A DNA stretch of 64,000 bases from an uncultured Methylibium sp. (lineage in GTDB: Bacteria > Pseudomonadota > Gammaproteobacteria > Burkholderiales > Burkholderiaceae_C): positions 1-64,000 of the forward strand of contig NZ_CADEFR010000015.1 of the NCBI RefSeq assembly GCF_902826655.1, written 5' to 3'. Made by a program: the position numbers and the translations under genes. Shown one piece after another: positions 41,131 through 49,664 of this stretch. Every line of letters starts with the position of its first letter. Within the stretch, counting starts at the first letter, position 1. The notes beneath the pieces are model-generated. The model was not told where the DNA came from. It did no database searches and worked only from the letters and a program-made list of their open reading frames with translations.

Positions 41131-42577
41131 CCTCCTCAAGCACCTCGGGCGCGGCCTGCTGGCGGTGGCCGCCGCGTCCTGCCTGACACTGGCCCACGGC
41201 CGCAGCCCGGGCCCGGCCGTGATCCAGATCGTCAACGGCAACGAACCCGGCATCGGCTTCAACGATCCGTCGCCGGCGCTGCCGGTCGGTGGCAACACCG
41301 CCGCCACCGTGGGTGGCCAGCGGCTCGCGGTGTTCCAGTACGCCGCCAACCTGTGGGGCACGAAGCTCAAGTCGGACGTGCCGATCACGATCCTGTCGAC
41401 CTTCGAACCCCTGCCCTGCACCGCCACCGGTGCGACGCTGGGCGCGGCCGGCGCGATCAGCGTCTGGAGCGACTTCCCGGGCGCCGAGAAGCCCGGCACC
41501 TGGTACTCGTCGGCACTGGCCAACAAGCTGGCCGGCGAGGACATCGACCCGGTGCCGTCGCCGACCGGCGACGACCTCGACATCGTGGCCTTCTTCAACT
41601 CGGACCTGGGCCAGCCCGACTGCCTGGCGGGATCGGGCTTCTACCTGGGCCTCGACGGCCTGGCGCCGGCCGGTCAGATCGACCTGCTGACGACCATCCT
41701 GCACGAGTTCGGCCACGGGCTGGGCTTCCAGACCTTCACGAGCGGGCGCACCGGCAACCAGCTGGCCGGCCAGCCGTCGATCTGGGATCACTACCTCTAC
41801 GACCCGGCGCAGAACAAGACCTGGGTGAAGATGACGGCCGCCGAGCGCGCCACGTCGGGCATCACGCCGCGCAACCTGCAGTGGTACGGCAACACGGTCA
41901 TCGGCAAGGCCGCCGCCGTGCTGGACCGCGGCACGCCGGAGCTGTTCCTGACCGGGCCGGGACTCGACCGCAACGTGCTGATCGGCACGGCGCTGTTCGG
42001 ACCCCAGATCGACAGCCGGGACGACCAGCTCAGCGCGCAGATCGGCCAGGTGGTCGACCAGGTCAACGGCACCGGCCTCGCCTGCACGCCGCTGAGCGCG
42101 GCCAACGCGGCGGCGGTGCGCGGCAAGATCGCGCTGGTCGATCGCGGCACCTGCGGCTTCACCGTCAAGGTGAAGAACGCGCAGGATGCCGGCGCGCGCG
42201 CGGTGATCGTGTCCGACAACGTCCCCGGCGGCCCACCGCCGGACCTGGGCGGCGTCGACCCCACGATCACGATCCCGGCCGTGCGTGTCTCGCTCGAGGA
42301 CGGGACCGCCCTCAAGGCGTCGCTCGCCACGCCCAGCAAGTTCGGCAACTACGGCGTGCTGTCCTTCAACACGCAGAAGCTCGCCGGGGCCGACTACGGG
42401 AAGCGCGTCTTCATGTTCACGCCCAACCCCTTCCAGCAGGGCTCGTCGGTGTCGCACTTCGACACCTCGGCCAAGCCCAACCTGCTGATGGAGCCCTTCC
42501 TGAACGCCGGCCAGCCGATCGCTGTCTCGGCACCCAAGGACCTGACGTTCGAGCTGCTGAAGGACATCGGCTGGTAA
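41120..42577 (+). CDS. Secreted PA-domain metallopeptidase
   Basis: A 485-residue secreted protein. The signal peptide ends near AHG (27). A protease domain carries TTILHEFGHGLGFQTF, with H195, E196 and H199 of HExxH followed by G202 as in metzincins, but the eleventh position is T205 instead of His or Asp. A PA (protease-associated) domain is inserted at about 315-420 (GKIALVDRGTCGFTVKVKNAQDAGARAVIVSDN). The C-terminus is DLTFELLKDIGW, a recurring ending in such proteins. AAGGAGG lies 6 nt before the ATG. The target is unknown. Confidence 0.88.
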   Translation: MRTDLLKHLGRGLLAVAAASCLTLAHGRSPGPAVIQIVNGNEPGIGFNDPSPALPVGGNTAATVGGQRLAVFQYAANLWGTKLKSDVPITILSTFEPLPCTATGATLGAAGAISVWSDFPGAEKPGTWYSSALANKLAGEDIDPVPSPTGDDLDIVAFFNSDLGQPDCLAGSGFYLGLDGLAPAGQIDLLTTILHEFGHGLGFQTFTSGRTGNQLAGQPSIWDHYLYDPAQNKTWVKMTAAERATSGITPRNLQWYGNTVIGKAAAVLDRGTPELFLTGPGLDRNVLIGTALFGPQIDSRDDQLSAQIGQVVDQVNGTGLACTPLSAANAAAVRGKIALVDRGTCGFTVKVKNAQDAGARAVIVSDNVPGGPPPDLGGVDPTITIPAVRVSLEDGTALKASLATPSKFGNYGVLSFNTQKLAGADYGKRVFMFTPNPFQQGSSVSHFDTSAKPNLLMEPFLNAGQPIAVSAPKDLTFELLKDIGW

Positions 42578-42601
42578 GCCGAGCCTCGCAGCCTCGTGGC
42601 G

Positions 42602-42627
42602 AGCCCGGCTTCGGCCGGGCTTTTTCT
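42602..42627 (+). terminator. Rho-independent terminator of the peptidase operon
   Basis: AGCCCGGC-TTCG-GCCGGGCT followed by TTTTCTT: an 8-bp stem with a stable TTCG tetraloop, 24 nt after the stop at 42577. Confidence 0.95.
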
Positions 42628-42641
42628 TGCTTGTCTGCGCC

Positions 42642-44600
42642 TCAGCGCGGGTCGGGCACCGTGCGTCGCATCATGTCGACCCACAGGTCCGCCGACGATC
42701 GCGTCACGTGGCTGCCGTCGAAGTAGATCGGCCGGCCGTCGACCTGCACCGCGCAACGCCCGGTGCCGCACAGCAGCGCCGACGGCGAGAAGCTGCCGGC
42801 CAGCGAGGCCCGGTTCTTCTCCAGCGCGGCCAGGAAGACGGCGTGGTCGGCGCGGTAGCGCTCGGGCGTGATCACCAGATCCGGCACCTCGCGGCCGAGC
42901 GCGGCACGGGCCAGCGCCTGCGGCACGCTCTGCAAGGCGCCGGGCACCGGCTCCCAGACGTAGACGCGGCGACCGCCCGCATGCAGCGCCTGGACCGTGG
43001 CCGCGAAGCGCGCGTCGAACAGCGACAGCGAGGCCGGCAGCGACGGCGCCGTGTCGGCCGTCGGCACCAGGCGCCCTTCGGCCGCCTGCAGCCAGGCCGA
43101 CACCAGCACCACCGAGTCGACCTCGGGCCGGCGCTCCAGCAGGCCGGCCATCGCCTCGTTGAAGTCGTGGCACTGGCTCTGATCCTTGAAGACATGCACA
43201 CCGCGGATCGGCGGGCAGGAGTTGCGGAACATGAACAGCCCCGCCTCGCCGCGCGACGCCAGCCAGCGGTCGAAGGCGCCGTGCGCGGCCCAGGCGTGCG
43301 AGTCGCCGTAGACCAGCCAGCGCGGAGCCGGACCGGGCGCGCCGATGCGGCACGGCTCGACGGGACCGCGGCGGTTGGAGAACTCGCAGTCGGCCAGCGG
43401 CGGCGAGCGGTCCTCGGCGAACGCGGCGAGCCGCGCCACCTCGGCCGGAAAGCGCTGCGGCAGACCGCCGGTGCGCCACACCAAGCCGAAGCCGAGCAGC
43501 GTCAGCGCGAACGCCACGCCGTAGCCGACCAGCACGCCGCGCTCGCGCGCCAGGACGCGACGCTGACGCACCGGCTGCTCGATCGCGTGGTAGATCGCTG
43601 CCGCCGCGGCGACAGCCAGCGCGAACATCGCGAAGCGCAGGCCCCAGCCGTACTGCTCGCCGTACCAGCGCGAGGCGAAGACGTTGATCGGCCAGTGGAC
43701 GAGGTAGAGCGGGTAGGAGATCTTGCCCACATAGCTCATGACCGGCAGGCTCAGCAGCCGCGAGGCCAGCGTGGCCTCGTTGCGACCGGCCAGCAGCAGG
43801 CCCATGCCGCCCAGCACCGGCAGCAGCGCGAACCAGCCCGGGAAGCGGGTCTGCTCGTCGTAGGCGACGATCGCCGCGACGATGAGCGCCGCACCGCCCC
43901 AGCCCAGCGCCTCGTCGATGCGCCGATGCGGGCGCCAGCGCTCCGTCAGCAGCAGCGTGAACGCCCCCGCGAGCAGCTCCCAGGCGCGCGTCGGCAACAG
44001 GTAGAAGGTGGCCTCGGGGCGCGACGCGACGAAGGCCAGGTTCAAGGCGAAGGACACCAACAGCACCGCCGCGAGGACCGTCCAGAACCAGCGCCGCAGC
44101 CAGCGGTGCACGGCGATCAGCAGCAGGGGGTACAGCAGGTAGAACTGCTCCTCCACCGCCAGCGACCACATGTGCAGCAGGAAGATGTTGTCGGCCCCGA
44201 GGCCGAAGTAGTTGACGTTCTTCCAGTAGTAGATGTTGGCGACGTAGAACTGGGAGGCCAGCGCCTGGCGCACCAGTTCCAGGAAGTCGGCCGGCAGCAG
44301 GTCCAGCGCGCCGACCGCCAGGGTCAGCGCCAGCGTGACCAGCAGCGCCGGCGCGAGGCGCCGCACGCGGTGGGTGTAGAACTGCCCGAGCCGGAACGAA
44401 CCCTCGTCGAGCTGGCGCCGGATGATCCCGGTGATCAGGAAGCCGGAGATCACGAAGAACACGTCGACGCCGATGAAGCCGGCCTTGCCGGCCACCAGCA
44501 GCTCGAAGTGGAAGACCAGCACCAGCAGCACGGCGATGGCGCGCACGCCATCGATGTCGCTGCGGTAGCCGGCGGCGGCCTGCGGGGTCGCGGCCGCCAC
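42642..44600 (-). CDS. OafA/YrhL-type O-acyltransferase with SGNH domain
   Basis: A 652-residue membrane acyltransferase that likely O-acetylates a surface polysaccharide. The N-terminal half (about 10-385) has ten or so helices, with RSDIDGVRAIAVLLVLVFHF at the start, FFVISGFLITGII, RRLAPALLV, SLAVEEQFYLLYPLLL and the HWPINVF block. The C-terminal half (about 420-650) is an SGNH hydrolase domain with YGDSHAWAAHG and the terminal D-x-x-H in YFDGSHVTRSSADLW. The start is GTG at 44600, one nt after the polA stop, so it is probably expressed from the polA transcript. The acceptor glycan is unknown. Confidence 0.9.
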   Translation of the reverse strand: MAAATPQAAAGYRSDIDGVRAIAVLLVLVFHFELLVAGKAGFIGVDVFFVISGFLITGIIRRQLDEGSFRLGQFYTHRVRRLAPALLVTLALTLAVGALDLLPADFLELVRQALASQFYVANIYYWKNVNYFGLGADNIFLLHMWSLAVEEQFYLLYPLLLIAVHRWLRRWFWTVLAAVLLVSFALNLAFVASRPEATFYLLPTRAWELLAGAFTLLLTERWRPHRRIDEALGWGGAALIVAAIVAYDEQTRFPGWFALLPVLGGMGLLLAGRNEATLASRLLSLPVMSYVGKISYPLYLVHWPINVFASRWYGEQYGWGLRFAMFALAVAAAAAIYHAIEQPVRQRRVLARERGVLVGYGVAFALTLLGFGLVWRTGGLPQRFPAEVARLAAFAEDRSPPLADCEFSNRRGPVEPCRIGAPGPAPRWLVYGDSHAWAAHGAFDRWLASRGEAGLFMFRNSCPPIRGVHVFKDQSQCHDFNEAMAGLLERRPEVDSVVLVSAWLQAAEGRLVPTADTAPSLPASLSLFDARFAATVQALHAGGRRVYVWEPVPGALQSVPQALARAALGREVPDLVITPERYRADHAVFLAALEKNRASLAGSFSPSALLCGTGRCAVQVDGRPIYFDGSHVTRSSADLWVDMMRRTVPDPR

Positions 44601-44601
44601 C

Positions 44602-47382
44602 TCAGTGCGCCTCGTCCCAGTTCGCTCCCACGCCCACCTCGGCCAGCAGCGGCACCTTCAGCTGCGCGACACCGGCCATCAGCCGCGGCACCTCGGCGCG
44701 CGCCCAGTCGAGCTCGGCCTCGGGCACCTCGAACACCAGTTCGTCGTGCACCTGCATGATCATCCGCGTCCGGCGCCGCTCGGCGTCGAGCGTGCGCTGC
44801 ACCGCGATCATCGCCAGCTTGATCAGGTCGGCCGCGGTGCCCTGCATCGGCGCGTTGATCGCCTGGCGCTCGGCGCCGGTGCGGCGCGGGCCGTTGCCGC
44901 CGTTGATCTCGGGCAGATAGATGCGCCGGCCGAAGTAGGTCTCGACATAGCCCTGCTCCCTGGCCGAGGCGCGCGTCTCGTCCATGTAGCGCTTGACGCC
45001 GGCGAAGCGCGCGAAGTAGCGATCGATGTAGTCCTTCGCCGCCTTCTGCTCGATGCCCAGGTTGCTGGCCAGGCCGAAGGCGCCCATGCCGTAGATCAGG
45101 CCGAAGTTGATCACCTTGGCATAGCGACGCTGCTCGCTGCTCACGTCGGTGACCGGCACGCCGAAGACTTCGCTCGCGGTGGCGCGGTGCACGTCCAGGC
45201 CTTCGGCGAAGGCCTTCAGCAGGCCCGGGTCCTCGGAGATGTGGGCCATGATGCGCAGCTCGATCTGCGAGTAGTCGGCGCTCAGGATCACGTGCCCGGG
45301 CGGGGCGATGAAGGCCTCGCGCACGCGCCGGCCTTCGGCGGTGCGAATCGGGATGTTCTGCAGGTTGGGGTCGTTGCTGGCCAGCCGGCCCGTCACCGCC
45401 ACCGCCTGCGCGTAGTTGGTGTGCACGCGGCCGGTGGCGGGGTTCACCATCTGCGGCAGCTTGTCGGTGTAGGTGCCCTTGAGCTTGGCGAGGCCGCGGT
45501 ACTCCAGCAGCTTGGCCGGCAGCGGGTAGTCGGCGGCCAGTTCGTCGAGCACCTCCTCGTCGGTGCTGGGCGCGCCGCTGGCGGTCTTCTTCTTCACCGG
45601 CAGGCCCAGCTTGACGAAGAGGATCTCGCCGATCTGCTTGGGGCTGCCCAGGTTGAAGGGCTGGCCGGCCAGCGCATGCGCCTCCTGCTCCAGCGCGACC
45701 ATGCGCTCGGCCAGCTCCTGGCTCAGCCGGGCGAGGTGGGCGCTGTCGATCAGCACGCCGTGGCGTTCGATGCGCAGCAGCGTCTCCGAGGCCGGCATCT
45801 CGATCTGCTCGTAGACGAAGCGCAGCTTCGGCTCGGCCTCGAGCTGCGGCCACAGCACCTGGTGCACGTGCAGCGTCATGTCGCTGTCCTCGCCCGAGTA
45901 CTCGGTCGCGCGCGTCAGCTCGACCTGGGCGAAGGGAATCTGCTGCGCGCCCTTGCCGGCCACGTCCTCGTAGCTGAGGCCCCTGCGGTCGAGGTGGCGA
46001 CTGGCCAGGCTCTCCAGGTTGTGCGGCTTGTGGGCCTCGAGCACGTAGCTCTGCAGCATCGTGTCGTGCAGGTAGCCGCGCGCCAGGATGCCGTGGTTGG
46101 CGAACACATGCTCGTCGTACTTGATGTGCTGCCCGACCTTGGCGCGCGAGGCGTCCTCGAGCCAGGGCTTCAGCGCAGCCAGTACGTCGTCGAGCGGCAG
46201 CTGCTCGGGCGCGCCCGGATAGGTGTGGGTCAGCGGGATGTAGCAGGCCTCGCCCGGCTGCAGGCTGAAGCTCAGGCCGACGATGCGGGCGCGCACCGCC
46301 TCGAGCGAGTCGGTCTCGGTGTCGAGTGCGACCAGCTCCGCGGCTTCGATGCGCGCGCGCCAGGACTCGAAGGCGTCGCGCGTCAGCACCGTCTCGTAGT
46401 GCTTGTCGGTCGGCGTCGCGACCGCGGGCGCGTCGGCGGCCGGCGCGGCGCTGGCGGCGACCGGTGACGCGGCCGGCGCGGCAGCGGGCGCGACGCCCAG
46501 CGCCTCTTCCATCTCGCGCTTCCATTCGCGGAAGGCGTGGCGCGTGTAGAAGGCCAGCAGTGCCTCGCGGTCCGGTTCGCGCCAGCCCAGCGCGTCCCAG
46601 GCCGCGGGGGCATCCCAGCCCGGCAGCGGGCCGGACAGGTCGCAATCGGTCTTGACGGTCACCAGCTTGCGCCCCATCGGCAGCCAGTCGAGCGCCTTGC
46701 GCAGGTTCTCGCCGGCGACGCCCTTGATGCCGTCGGCCGCCGCGATCACGCCGTCGAGCGAGCCGTGCTCGGCGATCCACTTCGCCGCGGTCTTGGGGCC
46801 GACCTTGTCGACGCCGGGCACGTTGTCGACCGTGTCACCGACCAGGGTCAGGTAGTCGACGATTGCGGACGGCGGAACGCCGAACTTCTCCTGCACGCCG
46901 GCCGGGTCCAGGCTCTCGTTGGACATGGTGTTGATCAGCGTGACCTGCGCATCCACCAGCTGCGCCAGGTCCTTGTCGCCGGTGGAGATCAGCACGCGCT
47001 GGCCGCGCGCCGCCGCGGCCCGGGCCAGCGTGCCGATCACGTCGTCGGCCTCGATGCCGGGCACTTCCAGCACCGGCCAGCCAAGCAGCTTGACGACTTC
47101 GTGGATCGGCGCGATCTGCTTCGCCAGGTCTTCGGGCATCGACGCGCGGTTGGCCTTGTACTCGGGGTACCAGTCGTCGCGGAAGGTCTTGCCCTTGGCA
47201 TCGAAGACGCAGGCCGCATGCGCCGACGGGAACTGCTCGCGCAGCTTCTTCAGCATCGCGACCATGCCGCGCAGCGCGCCGGTCGGTTCGCCGGCCGGAT
47301 TGCGCAGGTCGGGCAGCGCGTGGTACGCGCGGTAGAGGTAGCTGGACCCATCGACCAGCAGCAAACGGGCTTCGTTGCTCAT
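44602..47382 (-). CDS. polA: DNA polymerase I
   Basis: A 926-residue replication and repair polymerase. The 5'-3' exonuclease domain spans about 1-300 (LLLVDGSSYLYRAYHAL). An Ala/Pro-rich linker of about 30 residues follows, then a complete 3'-5' exonuclease domain (DTET near 353, GQHIKYDEHVF, YSGEDSD), then the polymerase: motif A DYSQIELR near 702, motif B RRYAKVINFGLIYGMG near 750 and motif C VHDELVFE near 877. The proofreading residues are intact. CACAAT ends 6 nt before the ATG with no ribosome-binding site, suggesting a leaderless mRNA. Confidence 0.97.
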   Translation of the reverse strand: MSNEARLLLVDGSSYLYRAYHALPDLRNPAGEPTGALRGMVAMLKKLREQFPSAHAACVFDAKGKTFRDDWYPEYKANRASMPEDLAKQIAPIHEVVKLLGWPVLEVPGIEADDVIGTLARAAAARGQRVLISTGDKDLAQLVDAQVTLINTMSNESLDPAGVQEKFGVPPSAIVDYLTLVGDTVDNVPGVDKVGPKTAAKWIAEHGSLDGVIAAADGIKGVAGENLRKALDWLPMGRKLVTVKTDCDLSGPLPGWDAPAAWDALGWREPDREALLAFYTRHAFREWKREMEEALGVAPAAAPAASPVAASAAPAADAPAVATPTDKHYETVLTRDAFESWRARIEAAELVALDTETDSLEAVRARIVGLSFSLQPGEACYIPLTHTYPGAPEQLPLDDVLAALKPWLEDASRAKVGQHIKYDEHVFANHGILARGYLHDTMLQSYVLEAHKPHNLESLASRHLDRRGLSYEDVAGKGAQQIPFAQVELTRATEYSGEDSDMTLHVHQVLWPQLEAEPKLRFVYEQIEMPASETLLRIERHGVLIDSAHLARLSQELAERMVALEQEAHALAGQPFNLGSPKQIGEILFVKLGLPVKKKTASGAPSTDEEVLDELAADYPLPAKLLEYRGLAKLKGTYTDKLPQMVNPATGRVHTNYAQAVAVTGRLASNDPNLQNIPIRTAEGRRVREAFIAPPGHVILSADYSQIELRIMAHISEDPGLLKAFAEGLDVHRATASEVFGVPVTDVSSEQRRYAKVINFGLIYGMGAFGLASNLGIEQKAAKDYIDRYFARFAGVKRYMDETRASAREQGYVETYFGRRIYLPEINGGNGPRRTGAERQAINAPMQGTAADLIKLAMIAVQRTLDAERRRTRMIMQVHDELVFEVPEAELDWARAEVPRLMAGVAQLKVPLLAEVGVGANWDEAH

Positions 47383-47388
47383 GGGGCC

Positions 47389-47394
47389 ATTGTG
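47389..47394 (-). promoter_or_regulatory. -10-like CACAAT of polA
   Basis: CACAAT on the minus strand ends 6 nt before the polA ATG at 47382; no Shine-Dalgarno and no -35 visible. Confidence 0.4.
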
Positions 47395-47434
47395 GCGGCA
47401 GGGAGGCCACGCCCGCCGCGAGGGGACGCCCCTC

Positions 47435-47440
47435 TACAAT
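47435..47440 (+). promoter_or_regulatory. -10-like TACAAT of the DUF2782 gene
   Basis: TACAAT ends 6 nt before the ATG at 47447; no ribosome-binding site lies between. It is divergent from polA. Confidence 0.45.
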
Positions 47441-47446
47441 CGGATC

Positions 47447-47785
47447 ATGGCTTCGCCCCGTGTCCTGCTGATCGCCGCCTTGTGCCTCGCGCCGCTGCAT
47501 GCGCCGGCGCAGACGACGGCACCCGCCGCCAAGCCCGCCCCGGTGGCCGTGCCGGCCCCGGCCGGTGAGCCGTCCGTCCGGCGCAACGTGGTCGAGGACG
47601 ACAACGCGCGCATCGAGGAGCTCAGCGTCCGCGGCGCGGTGCGCAGCATCCGCGTGCAGCCCAAGGGCCCGATCAAGGCCGAGTACGAGGTGCTGCCCAT
47701 CGACGCGGGCCGCGACGTTTCGGACGGCCCCAGTTCGGCCAAGGGAGCGGCCGGCAAGCGCGTCTGGCGCGTCCTGACGTTCTAG
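47447..47785 (+). CDS. DUF2782 exported protein
   Basis: A 112-residue periplasmic protein. The signal peptide ends about APAQ (22) and an Ala/Pro-rich spacer follows. The DUF2782 core is NVVEDDNARIEELSVRG then RSIRVQPKG and YEVLPIDAG, ending in RVWRVLTF. DUF2782 genes sit between polA and thrB in many betaproteobacteria. Function is unknown. It is followed after 6 nt by thrB and probably shares its transcript. Confidence 0.9.
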   Translation: MASPRVLLIAALCLAPLHAPAQTTAPAAKPAPVAVPAPAGEPSVRRNVVEDDNARIEELSVRGAVRSIRVQPKGPIKAEYEVLPIDAGRDVSDGPSSAKGAAGKRVWRVLTF

Positions 47786-47791
47786 TCCGCG

Positions 47792-48766
47792 ATGGCGGTC
47801 TTCACCGAAGTCGGCGTCGACGAGGCCGCCGGGCTGGCGTACCGCCTCGGGCTGGGCGCGCTGAAGTCGCTGAAGCCGATCACCGCCGGCATCGAGAACA
47901 CCAACTATTTCCTCAGCGCTGAACGCGGCGAGTACGTGCTGACGCTCTTCGAGCGCCTGACGTTCGAACAGCTGCCGTTCTACCTGCACCTGATGAAGCA
48001 CCTGGCCCGGCAGGGCATCCTGGTGCCCGAGCCGCAGGCCGACGCCAGCGGCGAGATCCTGCACGCGCTGCACGACAAGCCGGCCGCGGTGGTCGACCGC
48101 CTGCGCGGCGGCCATGCGCTGGCGCCCAGCGCCGCGCATTGCGAGCAGGTGGGCGCCGCCCTCGCCCGCATGCACCTCGCCGGCCACGACTACCCGCGCC
48201 AGCAGCCCAACCTGCGCGGCCTGCCCTGGTGGGATGCGACGGTGCCGCTGGTGCTGCCCTTCCTGACGCCCGGGCAGCATGCGCTGATCACCGCCGAGCT
48301 GACCTTCCAGCACAGCGTTGCCGCGTCGGCCTCCGACGCCGCGCTGCCGCGCGGCGCGATCCACGCCGACCTGTTCCGCGACAACGTGATGTTCGAGGAC
48401 GGCCCCGACGGCGCGCCGCGCCTGAGCGGCTTCTTCGACTTCTACTTCGCCGGCGTCGACCGCTACGCCTTCGACATCGCCGTGTGCCTGAACGACTGGT
48501 GCGTCGACCTGCCGAGCGGACGCCTCCTCGAGGACCGCGCCAGCGCCTTCGTCACGGCCTACGACGCCGAGCGCCGGCTCACCGGCGACGAGCTGCGGCT
48601 GATGCCGGCCCTGCTGCGCGCCGCGGCGCTGCGCTTCTGGATCTCGCGCCTGTGGGACTACCACCTGCCGCGCGAGGCGCATGCGCTGGTGCCGCACGAC
48701 CCGGCGCACTTCGAGCGCGTGCTGCGCGAGCGCGTCGCGCAACCCTGGCACCCGGCGCGCGCATGA
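47792..48766 (+). CDS. thrB: Homoserine kinase (ThrB, APH-fold type)
   Basis: A 324-residue kinase phosphorylating homoserine in threonine synthesis. It belongs to the aminoglycoside-phosphotransferase-fold type, not the GHMP type. The sequence shows PITAGIENTNYFL, YVLTLFERL, the Brenner motif IHADLFRDNVMF with catalytic Asp, and GFFDFYFAGVDRYAFDIAVCLNDWC for magnesium binding. Length is standard. The gene overlaps no neighbour and is followed 10 nt later by a BPSS1780-family membrane gene. Confidence 0.95.
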   Translation: MAVFTEVGVDEAAGLAYRLGLGALKSLKPITAGIENTNYFLSAERGEYVLTLFERLTFEQLPFYLHLMKHLARQGILVPEPQADASGEILHALHDKPAAVVDRLRGGHALAPSAAHCEQVGAALARMHLAGHDYPRQQPNLRGLPWWDATVPLVLPFLTPGQHALITAELTFQHSVAASASDAALPRGAIHADLFRDNVMFEDGPDGAPRLSGFFDFYFAGVDRYAFDIAVCLNDWCVDLPSGRLLEDRASAFVTAYDAERRLTGDELRLMPALLRAAALRFWISRLWDYHLPREAHALVPHDPAHFERVLRERVAQPWHPARA

Positions 48767-48776
48767 ACGGCCGGCG

Positions 48777-49589
48777 ATGAAGCTCAAGACCGTCCGCGCC
48801 CTGCAGGGCGTGCAGTGGGTGCGCGCCGGCTGCCGCATGTTCCTGCGCCAGCCGCTGGCCTACACCGCGCTGCTGGCGCTGTGCGGCATCGGGGCCTGGG
48901 TGCTCTCCGAGCTGCCGCTGTTCGGGCCGCTGCTGGCGCTGGTGCTGACGCCGGTGGTCAACGTCGGCTTCATGCTGGCCACGCGCGAGGTCCTGAGCGG
49001 CCGCGTGCCCGGGCCGCGCCTGCTGATCGCGCCGCTGCGCGACCCGCTGCACCTCAAGCGCCTGCTCCAGGCCGGCGCCGCGTATGCCGGCACGATGATC
49101 GCCGCGATGCTGCTGGCGCACGTGATCGACGGCGGCCAGCTGACCGAGAACATGCTCGCGGTGGCCGAGGGGCGCAGCACGCCCGAGGCGGTGCAGCAGG
49201 AGTCGGCCTTCCTGTTCTCGGTGCTGCTGCGCCTGGGCCTGCTGAGCCTCGTGTCGCTGGCCTTCTGGCACGTGCCCGTGCTGGTCTGCTGGGGCCGCCT
49301 GGCGGTCGGCAAGGCCCTGTTCGCCAACGCGGTCGGCTGCTGGAACGCGCGCAGCGCCTTCCTGCTGTACGGCCTGACCTGGTTCGGCCTGCTGATGCTC
49401 TTCGTGCTGCTGATGCGCACGGTGCTGACGGTGTTCGGGCTGATGGACCAGCCGATGGCCGTGACGCAGGCCGTGATCCCGATGGCGATGCTGGCTTCGA
49501 CGGTGTTCTATGCCTCGCTCTACTTCAGCTTCGTCGACAGCTTCGAGCTGGCCGACGAAGCGGCGGACGGGCCTTCCGAGGCCGCGTGA
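48777..49589 (+). CDS. BPSS1780-family membrane protein
   Basis: A 270-residue inner-membrane protein with six hydrophobic segments (about 30-50, 50-70, 100-118, 150-180, 195-218, 235-255). The N-terminus GVQWVRAGCRMFLRQPLAY and the LLIAPLRDPLHLKRLLQAG block match the betaproteobacterial BPSS1780 family next to thrB. Function is unknown. ATG at 48777 is 10 nt after the thrB stop; the short gap suggests a shared transcript. Confidence 0.85.
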   Translation: MKLKTVRALQGVQWVRAGCRMFLRQPLAYTALLALCGIGAWVLSELPLFGPLLALVLTPVVNVGFMLATREVLSGRVPGPRLLIAPLRDPLHLKRLLQAGAAYAGTMIAAMLLAHVIDGGQLTENMLAVAEGRSTPEAVQQESAFLFSVLLRLGLLSLVSLAFWHVPVLVCWGRLAVGKALFANAVGCWNARSAFLLYGLTWFGLLMLFVLLMRTVLTVFGLMDQPMAVTQAVIPMAMLASTVFYASLYFSFVDSFELADEAADGPSEAA

Positions 49590-49592
49590 ACG

Positions 49593-49618
49593 AAAAAGGC
49601 CGGCGCGATGCGCCGGCC
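49593..49618 (-). terminator. Rho-independent terminator of the PhoX-like gene
   Basis: A 9-bp stem (GGCCGGCGC/GCGCCGGCC, loop GAT) followed on the minus strand by TTTTTCG. It lies 46 nt after the stop at 49665. Confidence 0.92.
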
Positions 49619-49664
49619 CGGAAAGACCGTCCGCGTGCGGCGGTCGGTCGAGGAGGCTCCAGCC

